Source: an uncultured Bacilli bacterium
GTDB taxonomy: Bacteria; Bacillota_I; Bacilli_A; RF39; UBA660
NCBI GenBank assembly: GCA_944332505.1
Contig: CALVKC010000030.1
Location: 1 to 11,487, forward strand
Length of the DNA stretch: 11,487 nt
Reading direction: 5' to 3'
Shown in pieces: positions 5,742-11,487 of this stretch; position 1 is the stretch's first letter; every line of letters starts with the position of its first letter. Both the position numbers and the translations under genes were made by a program. The notes under the pieces were generated by a model. The model was given only the letters and a program-made list of their open reading frames with translations. It did not search any database and was not told the origin of the DNA.

Positions 5742-8066
5742 TTAAATTAAATCTAAGCCATTTTCTTTTAAATGATTCATAAATCTATCTTTAAAATTTT
5801 GAATATCTTTTTGTTCTAATGTCTTATTATTGCTTCCTAAAATATATCTAATTGTATATTTGTTTTCATAAATGCTTACTAAATAGTATTTTTTTACTAA
5901 GTTGCTTTTAAAGTTATTTAGTATATCTAGTAAATCACTATATTTTTTATCGTTTGTTAAAGGTATTGTATAATCTAATTCTACTGTTGGATATTTGCTT
6001 ATTTCTTCTGATAATATTGTTTCTTTTTCTAAGGTTACATATTTATCAAAATCAATATCAATACATACTATAGATTTTTTCTTAGATAATTTATTCGTTA
6101 TACCCTTAACCAATATGTTAATTTCTCCAAGTTTTGTGTTATCAACATTTATAACTTTGCCGTAAGTTTTATCATAATATTCTTTTTCATTAACATTGTC
6201 TGTAAATGTAACATTTTTATTTTTAAATATTTTAAATATGTATTTAACTATTTCTTTAGCTTTATTATAATTTGTTTCTAACATCTTTTCTTCATCTGCA
6301 AGAATTATACTTAATACTCTTTTATTTTCATTGTTTAATATAATTGTTCCTATTTCAAATATTTTGAATTTAGAATAATTTTTGAAATTTAAATTAACTA
6401 TGTTTAATAATGAAAAGCTTAAATCATCTCTTAATATGTTGTTTTCTGTTTTACCTAATAGTTTTACACCTGTTTTTTCAATGCCAAATTCTTTTAACAT
6501 TTCAGTATCATACCATAAATAACTATTTACTTCATGCATATTGTATTTTGTTGCAAGCATTTCTTTAACATCATACTCTTGATTAAATATCGTTTCATGT
6601 TCTATGCCATCAGATTCTATTTTTAAAGGTGTAGCACTAAAGTTTTCTAAACCATACATTCTTGCTACTTCTTCAATTATGTCTTCTTCAATGCTTATAT
6701 CTTTACTATGTCTAAATGTTGGAACTACAACTTCATATGTATCTTCAGTTGTTTTTACATTAAAGCCTAATAATGATAGCATTTCTTCAACTACATTGTC
6801 ATCTAATGTTTTACCCATATATGTACTTAATAATTTTTTTCTTAATGTTACATGACCAACATCTAATTTTGTTGGATATACATCTGTTAAATTTGATGCT
6901 ATTTCTAAATTTGGATTTTCTTTATGTATTAAATATAATGCTCTTTTTAAACCAATAATGGTAATGTTTGGATCAAGTGATTTTTCATATCTAGCACTAG
7001 CTTCTGTTCTTAATCCTAACGCTACGGCAGTTTTTCTAATTGAACCAGCATTAAATGTTGCACTTTCTAAAAATACTCCAGTTGTATCACTTAATATTTC
7101 ACTGTCAAGTCCACCCATTACTCCAGCAATACCAAAATATTTGTCACCGTTTTTAATCATTAACATATCACTTGTAAGATTTCTAGTCGTTCCATCTAAT
7201 GTTTGATATGTATCTTTATCTTTTGCTCTTCCTACTTCAATGCTTTTTACTACCCTTGAATCAAAAGCATGCATTGGTTGACCTATTTCTAACATTATGT
7301 AGTTTGTTATATCTACTAATAGAGAAATTGAACGCATTCCAACGTAGTATAAAAATATTTGCATGTCATATGGGGTTTTATTGTTTAATATGTTTTCTAG
7401 TTTTAATGCTGAATATCGATAGCATAAGTCCGGATCTTTAATGGTTACATCTAAATCATTTTTATCATTTGGTACTTCTTCTAAATCTAGTGGTAATAAA
7501 TCATGTTTAGTTATGGCTGCTATTTCACGTGCTATTCCATAATGTCCCCATAAATCAGGGCGATTTGTTAATGACTTGTTGTCAATTTCTACAATAATAT
7601 CATTTATTGGCAAATATTTTTTTATGTCTAATCCTACCGGAGCATCTTCTGGTAGTTCAATAATTCCTGAATGATCATCACTAATACCTAGTTCTCTTCC
7701 ACTACAACACATTCCGTTGGATAATACTCCTCTGAGTGGTTTGGCTTTGATTTCAAAACCATCAATGTGTCCTCCGACCTTAATATAAGCTGTTTTTAAC
7801 CCAACTCGAACATTTGGTGCCCCACATACTACTTGTATTAGTTCTTTTTCTCCACAATCAACTTGTAATATGTGCATGTGATCGCTATCAGGGTGCATTA
7901 CACATTCTTTTATTTCAGCAACTACTACATTGTCAATTTGATCTCCTACTTTTTTGACATTTTCTACTTCTGCTGTTCTTAATGTAAATGTGTCCCATAT
8001 ATTTAGGAAATCTATATCTTCACTATTTTTAATGTGACTTTTTAATTTATTACAAGATAATAACAT
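5742..8066 (-). CDS. pheT: Phenylalanyl-tRNA synthetase beta subunit
   Basis: 774 residues, slightly short of the usual 790-805. It pairs with PheS as an alpha2-beta2 enzyme that charges tRNA-Phe. In order: an N-terminal piece, an EMAP-like tRNA-binding OB domain (about 37-150, with HPDSDHMHILQVD and VVCGAPNVR), NRPDLWGHYGIARE (168-181), the B3/B4 editing region (about 205-378, ending near EASARYEKSLDP), B5 (about 405-472), the catalytic-like core, and a compact anticodon-binding FDX-ACB domain (about 690-774). The frame is open upstream to 8090, but ATG at 8066 is the true start: AAGGAGG (8072-8078) is five bases before it, and the longer version would overlap pheS. The pheS stop lies inside this ribosome site, so the two genes are probably translationally coupled and made in equal amounts. 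Confidence 0.97.
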   Translation of the reverse strand: MLLSCNKLKSHIKNSEDIDFLNIWDTFTLRTAEVENVKKVGDQIDNVVVAEIKECVMHPDSDHMHILQVDCGEKELIQVVCGAPNVRVGLKTAYIKVGGHIDGFEIKAKPLRGVLSNGMCCSGRELGISDDHSGIIELPEDAPVGLDIKKYLPINDIIVEIDNKSLTNRPDLWGHYGIAREIAAITKHDLLPLDLEEVPNDKNDLDVTIKDPDLCYRYSALKLENILNNKTPYDMQIFLYYVGMRSISLLVDITNYIMLEIGQPMHAFDSRVVKSIEVGRAKDKDTYQTLDGTTRNLTSDMLMIKNGDKYFGIAGVMGGLDSEILSDTTGVFLESATFNAGSIRKTAVALGLRTEASARYEKSLDPNITIIGLKRALYLIHKENPNLEIASNLTDVYPTKLDVGHVTLRKKLLSTYMGKTLDDNVVEEMLSLLGFNVKTTEDTYEVVVPTFRHSKDISIEEDIIEEVARMYGLENFSATPLKIESDGIEHETIFNQEYDVKEMLATKYNMHEVNSYLWYDTEMLKEFGIEKTGVKLLGKTENNILRDDLSFSLLNIVNLNFKNYSKFKIFEIGTIILNNENKRVLSIILADEEKMLETNYNKAKEIVKYIFKIFKNKNVTFTDNVNEKEYYDKTYGKVINVDNTKLGEINILVKGITNKLSKKKSIVCIDIDFDKYVTLEKETILSEEISKYPTVELDYTIPLTNDKKYSDLLDILNNFKSNLVKKYYLVSIYENKYTIRYILGSNNKTLEQKDIQNFKDRFMNHLKENGLDLI

Positions 8067-8076
8067 TTTTACCTCC

Positions 8077-9084
8077 TTAATGTATATCAAATTTTTCTAA
8101 AGATCTTAAATCCCCAGAATTTAAAACTCTTATATCATTTATTTTGTATTTCATCATGGCAAGACGTGTTAATCCTAGGCCAAAAGCAAATCCGTTGTAT
8201 ACTTCATGGTCTACTCCACCATATTTATAAACCATTGGATGAGTCATTCCACAGCCAATTAATTCTATCCAACCAGAATTTTTGCAAGTTGGGCATCCCT
8301 TTCCTCCACAAATTAGGCAACTCATGTCTACTTCATAACTTGGTTCTGTAAATGGGAAAAATCCAGGTCTTAATCTTATCTTTACATCTCTTTTAAATAT
8401 TTCTCTTAATACATTTTCCATTACATATATTAGATTACCTATCGTTACCCCTTTGTCTATTACCATACCTTCAATTTGAAAAAATGTGTTTTCATGGTTG
8501 GCATCTAAATCTTCATTTCTAAATGTCCTTCCTGGTGCTGCAATGCGAAGTGGAGCTCCATATTGTTCCATACTTCTTATTTCCATCGGACTTGTATGAG
8601 TTCTAAGTAACATTCCATTGTCAAGATAATATGTGTCTTGCATATCCCTTGCTGGATGATCTTTAGGTATGTTTAAACCTTCAAAATTGTAATATTCTGA
8701 TTCCATTTCTGGTCCCATTACTACCGTAAATCCCATCCTTTTTAATATGTCTGTTACTTCTTTTGCTACAATTGTTACTGGATGTAATGAGCCTTTTTCA
8801 ATTTCATAATCAACAGTATCATCAAATAAAATTTCACTCTTATTAGATATTTTTTCTAAATAACTATTAATTATTTGTTCCATTTCCTTTTTGGTATTGT
8901 TAATTAAACTACCATATTTTTTCTTATCATCAGTACTCATATCTTTTAAACTAGATAGTATTTCCATAATACGACTTTTTTTACCTACATATTTTGATTT
9001 TACATTAAGTACATCCGCTTCCTTTTGACAAGTGTTTAATTCTTCATTTAAACTTGTCACTAATCTTGTTAATTCTTCTTCCAT
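8077..9084 (-). CDS. pheS: Phenylalanyl-tRNA synthetase alpha subunit
   Basis: 335 residues, typical length. An N-terminal helical hairpin (about 1-85) that contacts tRNA is followed by the class II catalytic domain: HPARDMQDTYYL (143-154), RTHTSPMEIR (161-170), motif 2 GRTFRNEDLDANHENTFFQ (185-203) and motif 3 GFAFGLGLTRLAMMKY (298-313). It also carries the four-cysteine insert CLICGGKGCPTC (Cys256/259/264/267), known in many Gram-positive PheS proteins and possibly metal binding. ATG at 9084 has AGGAAGGAAGG just upstream. Expression should depend on uncharged tRNA-Phe through the T-box leader. Confidence 0.97.
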   Translation of the reverse strand: MEEELTRLVTSLNEELNTCQKEADVLNVKSKYVGKKSRIMEILSSLKDMSTDDKKKYGSLINNTKKEMEQIINSYLEKISNKSEILFDDTVDYEIEKGSLHPVTIVAKEVTDILKRMGFTVVMGPEMESEYYNFEGLNIPKDHPARDMQDTYYLDNGMLLRTHTSPMEIRSMEQYGAPLRIAAPGRTFRNEDLDANHENTFFQIEGMVIDKGVTIGNLIYVMENVLREIFKRDVKIRLRPGFFPFTEPSYEVDMSCLICGGKGCPTCKNSGWIELIGCGMTHPMVYKYGGVDHEVYNGFAFGLGLTRLAMMKYKINDIRVLNSGDLRSLEKFDIH

Positions 9085-9099
9085 AATTCCTTCCTTCCT

Positions 9100-9168
9100 A
9101 AAAAAATAAGTTCATAAACTAATTAAGGACGAGTTTTTACCCGCGGTACCACCTTAGTTTATGAACTT
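9100..9168 (-). terminator. T-box-controlled terminator
   Basis: AAGTTCATAAACTAA (9168-9154) pairs perfectly with TTAGTTTATGAACTT (9122-9108), a 15-bp stem followed by seven Ts (9106-9100) and then the pheS ribosome site. The whole T-box antiterminator lies in the loop of this stem, which is not the usual arrangement. Confidence 0.75.
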
Positions 9169-9315
9169 TTCATACACTTTAAATTATAAGGGATTTGTCC
9201 CAAAAAGCATTCATCAAGTGAAATTCATTTTATTATATCTTTTAAAATATTCTCAGCTATATATTTTATCTCTGTAAAAGTAACTAATAAAACTACTAAA
9301 TTTGAATCACTATGC
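9100..9315 (-). ncRNA. T-box riboswitch for tRNA-Phe upstream of pheST
   Basis: The core TGGTACCGCG (9142-9151) is the hallmark T-box. Stem I can be traced on the minus strand. GCAT (9315-9312) pairs with ATGC (9210-9207). A K-turn follows, with a 3-base bulge AGT and tandem GA/GA (9308-9307 opposite 9212-9211), then TCAA/TTGA. The specifier loop has AGTA (9297-9294) opposite GAATTTCA, giving specifier TTC (Phe, 9222-9220) followed by the expected A. Above it are TTTTATTA/TAATAAAA, CTTTT/AAAAG, the bulge ACAGAGAT, AAAATAT/ATATTTT and a distal loop ATAGCTGAGA (9260-9251). TGGT in the T-box fits discriminator A73 of tRNA-Phe. A small hairpin GGGA-CAAA-TCCC (9190-9201) and a second one (9160-9174) precede the antiterminator (TAAGG 9156-9152 with CCTTA 9128-9124). 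The Stem I base overlaps the stop codon of the upstream symporter gene. Confidence 0.95.
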
Positions 9316-10551
9316 TTTTTTTAACCAATTCTTACCTTCAACTCTTCTTGTTACTACCATTGCACATGACGTGTCACCTATAACATTAAGCAAAGTTGCT
9401 GGTGCATCTATTATTGTAGCAATAATTGTTAAAATTGGCAAGGCCTCAATTGGATAATTTAATAATGAGATTATTAACATTTCGGAAATTGTTCCTCCAC
9501 CAATAGGTACTGCTGTTACTAATAGAGTTGCAATAAGTGCTATACCTAATACTTGAAATATGCTTCCTGCACTATTTAAAGATGTACCAAATAAGGATAC
9601 TAAAAACATTATTTTAAATACACTTCCTATTGATGAACCATCTTTGTGAAAACTTGTTCCTAGTGATATTGTTGTTTCAGCAATATCATTAGGTATTCCT
9701 ATTTTCTTGGCACATTCAATATTTACTGGTACACTTGCAGCAGATGAACATGTTCCTAAAGATGTTAATATCGCTGGGATAATGTTTTTCCAAAATGCAG
9801 TTATTCCTTTTTTGCCTCCGGAATAAAATGCATATAATGTATAGAATATAAACATAAATAGTAAACTGACTATTAAATACATGATAAATGTCTTTAAAAA
9901 TCCTACCGCTATTATGCTTCCTAGCGTTCCAATTAATGCCGCGAAGTAACAGCCAAGCCCAATCGGAGCATAATACATAATTATCCCAATTAATTTATAC
10001 ATCACTTCACTAAAAGAGTCAAGTAATTCCGCAACTTTTTTCCCTTTTTCGCCACTTTTGTTTACCGCTATACCAAAAAGTATTGATATAACTATTAATG
10101 CTATTAAATTGTCTGTTGTAAGTAAATTAACAAATTGATTTGTTGATAAAACATTAACTGTTCTTTCTAATAAGTTTAAGTCTGCTGCTTCTTCACTTGA
10201 TTCAGCAAATATCTCTCTAATTTGTTCGGTATCCCTGTCTTTAACTAAATCTGTTATATTAGTTGATATAAATGCAAAGACTACAGCAATAATTGAACTT
10301 ATTAAAAACATTATTATTATGTTTATTAATATCTTGCTTAATCTTTTTGGTTCCCGCATTTTAGATATCGATGATGCTATTGTAAAAAATATTAATGGTA
10401 CTATTATTACTAATAATAAGTTTAAAAATAAGTCTCCAAGAGGTTTTACTACTGTGGCTTTTTCTTTAAATATAAGACCGCATATACCCCCGATGATTAC
10501 AAATGTTAACAATATTATTGTGTTTTTGTAATTCTTTAAATACTTTTTCAC
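9310..10551 (-). CDS. DAACS/SDF-family amino acid:cation symporter, probably for neutral substrates
   Basis: 413 residues from GTG at 10551. A TTG at 10554 is only three bases from GGAGG (10558-10562) while the GTG is six, so the GTG is preferred. This is a GltP/SstT-type secondary transporter with about eight membrane helices and two re-entrant hairpins. Hairpin 1 has the serine-rich GTCSSAASVP (about 266-275) and hairpin 2 VPIGGGTISE (about 348-357). The TM7 cation motif, NMDGT in glutamate transporters, reads HKDGS (302-306). In TM8, aligned from memory to GltPh, the amino-group Asp is kept (Asp382), as are Asn389 and GD, but the carboxylate-binding Arg is Ala385. This favours neutral amino acids over glutamate or aspartate. 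An insert (about 100-130) is Glu/Asp rich. The last codon and stop also form the base of the T-box. Confidence 0.85.
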   Translation of the reverse strand: MKKYLKNYKNTIILLTFVIIGGICGLIFKEKATVVKPLGDLFLNLLLVIIVPLIFFTIASSISKMREPKRLSKILINIIIMFLISSIIAVVFAFISTNITDLVKDRDTEQIREIFAESSEEAADLNLLERTVNVLSTNQFVNLLTTDNLIALIVISILFGIAVNKSGEKGKKVAELLDSFSEVMYKLIGIIMYYAPIGLGCYFAALIGTLGSIIAVGFLKTFIMYLIVSLLFMFIFYTLYAFYSGGKKGITAFWKNIIPAILTSLGTCSSAASVPVNIECAKKIGIPNDIAETTISLGTSFHKDGSSIGSVFKIMFLVSLFGTSLNSAGSIFQVLGIALIATLLVTAVPIGGGTISEMLIISLLNYPIEALPILTIIATIIDAPATLLNVIGDTSCAMVVTRRVEGKNWLKKA

Positions 10552-10557
10552 CAAATT

Positions 10558-10563
10558 CCTCCT
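10558..10563 (-). promoter_or_regulatory. Ribosome binding site deciding a GTG start for the symporter
   Basis: AGGAGG precedes adjacent TTG (10554) and GTG (10551) codons. Six-base spacing favours the GTG. Confidence 0.6.
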
Positions 10564-10613
10564 TTATTAAGTAAATCATACCATATTATATTTTTTTATT
10601 TAAATATTTATTC

Positions 10614-11387
10614 TTATTTTAATTTTGGTAGTTCATAGTCTAAATTATCATCATCAAATATTGATTTTGGTGTCTCTGTAACTTTTTTTTCTTCTATATC
10701 GCTCGTATACTCTGGAGTGTATGGCAATAATTTAACCTTTTTCTTAAATAAAGGCATATATAAGATTTCTTTTAATTTTGTATCTTTATTCTTTTCTTTT
10801 GGTTGATGATTTAGAAGATATATTTTCTTTAAACTATTATATATGATATATAATGCAATTAAGAATATAATTGATAACCATCCCATACTACTTGCTAAAA
10901 AGAATTGTACTCTTCCTAATTGAGGTATCCTTAATGCTACTTTCCCTACTATTTTATTAAATGGTACTACTCCATTATCTTCAATTAAATTTTTATCTCC
11001 CTTGGTTTGGTAACTATAGTTACCTTGTTCATCTTTGATTACAGATATTACTCTATGAGTTATTGTTCCACCATTTACTTGAGGTTCATCTGAATAAAAT
11101 GTTATTACATCACCTATTTCTATATCTGATGGATCATCTACTTTTACATCTACTACGACGTCATATACATTTATGTTGGGAGTCATACTTGGACTAATTA
11201 TAGTATATAATGAAAATTTTGGTTCATATTTACTTCCTTTAACTGCATAAATCTTTGTGGCTATAAAATAATATAATAGTAGTGCTGCAATAATTAAAAG
11301 TAAAACAAAAATTGTCCAACTGATAATTGTTGAAATTGTCTTTATTACTTCTCGAAATGTTACCTTTGGCTTTACTTCAGCACTCAT
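10614..11387 (-). CDS. SipW/ER-type signal peptidase I (S26B)
   Basis: 257 residues. The N-terminal membrane helix is at about 21-43. The catalytic domain outside the membrane carries the nucleophile in SPSM (Ser67) and the second dyad residue, His, in TITHRV (His111), where ordinary bacterial LepB has Lys; this places it with the Ser-His peptidases such as SipW and the ER signal peptidase. KGDKN (129-133) is the third family box, and SPSDIEIGDVITF-like sequence at 86-97 is also typical. A second membrane helix (about 168-186) is followed by an unusual cytoplasmic tail of roughly 70 residues that is basic at first, acidic at the end and without recognisable domains. It should cleave signal peptides of a subset of exported proteins; no TasA-like substrate is in view. 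ATG at 11387 has GGGGA nearby as a weak ribosome site and its own promoter (11411-11439). Confidence 0.88.
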   Translation of the reverse strand: MSAEVKPKVTFREVIKTISTIISWTIFVLLLIIAALLLYYFIATKIYAVKGSKYEPKFSLYTIISPSMTPNINVYDVVVDVKVDDPSDIEIGDVITFYSDEPQVNGGTITHRVISVIKDEQGNYSYQTKGDKNLIEDNGVVPFNKIVGKVALRIPQLGRVQFFLASSMGWLSIIFLIALYIIYNSLKKIYLLNHQPKEKNKDTKLKEILYMPLFKKKVKLLPYTPEYTSDIEEKKVTETPKSIFDDDNLDYELPKLK

Positions 11388-11410
11388 TCACACTTCCCCA
11401 TTCTTTATTT

Positions 11411-11439
11411 ATTATATCCAAATATTCGACAAATAGCAA
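11411..11439 (-). promoter_or_regulatory. Promoter of the signal peptidase gene
   Basis: Perfect TATAAT (11411-11416) lies 17 bases downstream of TTGCTA (11434-11439, four of six). The predicted start near 11404 gives a leader of about 17 bases. Confidence 0.6.
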
Positions 11440-11446
11440 CATTTGA

Positions 11447-11463
11447 TGACAAATTATATGTCA
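11447..11463. repeat. Small inverted repeat TGACA-N7-TGTCA upstream of the signal peptidase promoter
   Basis: Perfect 5-base arms at 11447-11451 and 11459-11463, just upstream of the -35 box in the minus-strand sense, where an activator could bind. The arms are short, so chance is possible. Confidence 0.3.
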
Positions 11464-11487
11464 AAATAAAGACAATTATTACCTGTA

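Noticed and set aside
8067..8090. Longer N-terminus for PheT starting at 8090
   Set aside because: The added eight residues overlap pheS and bypass the AAGGAGG site correctly spaced for ATG at 8066.
9190..9201. GGGA-CAAA-TCCC hairpin as the functional Stem III of the T-box
   Set aside because: Kept only as a minor hairpin: it is four base pairs and lies over 30 bases from the antiterminator, while TATGAA/TTCATA directly precedes it.
1..11487. CRISPR array, transposon, toxin-antitoxin pair, phage or defence genes
   Set aside because: I looked for repeated spacers, terminal inverted repeats, transposase or nuclease motifs and small paired genes and found none.

Overview
The window comes from a very A+T-rich, low-GC Gram-positive bacterium that uses the standard code: TGG encodes Trp and TGA is a real stop, so it is not a code-4 mycoplasma. 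A spore-coat protein (GerQ), an [FeFe]-hydrogenase, a SipW-type signal peptidase, an NPxTG-type surface protein and a T-box riboswitch all point to an anaerobic, probably endospore-forming Firmicute. A gut Bacilli or Erysipelotrichia-like lineage is my inference from gene content, not from any search.

Layout, left to right. gerQ is the only plus-strand gene (12-362). It converges on a minus-strand block that fills the rest of the window, and the two meet at a shared palindromic terminator at 362-385. Then come a wall-sorted surface protein (384-941), whose promoter is overlaid by a near-perfect inverted repeat, and a tightly overlapping operon tetR-hydrogenase-membrane thioredoxin (3531 down to 1081) with its own promoter and terminator. 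Next are a TtcA-type tRNA thiolase (3612-4412) with its own promoter and a TspO-type membrane protein (4458-4913). The translation block follows: T-box leader, pheS, pheT and an unrecognised coiled-coil protein (9315 down to 4962). Last are a DAACS/SDF amino-acid symporter (9310-10551) and a signal peptidase (10614-11387).

How the genes work together. pheS and pheT encode the two subunits of phenylalanyl-tRNA synthetase. They lie behind a T-box whose Stem I I can trace base by base: K-turn, AGTA loop, Phe specifier TTC, AG-bulge-like element and distal loop. Its first stem overlaps the stop codon of the upstream symporter gene, and its terminator is wired unusually. The tetR-hydrogenase-thioredoxin operon looks like a self-regulated redox unit coupling H2 metabolism to an extracytoplasmic thiol protein. 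The signal peptidase and the sorted surface protein belong to export, and GerQ to the spore coat.

I see no CRISPR array, insertion sequence, phage gene, tRNA or rRNA, and no clear defence or other new multi-gene system. The most interesting signals are the T-box architecture, the promoter-spanning inverted repeat at 974-1010 and the tetR-hydrogenase-thioredoxin operon. No intergenic gap exceeds 300 bases; the longest (9085-9309) is the T-box leader.
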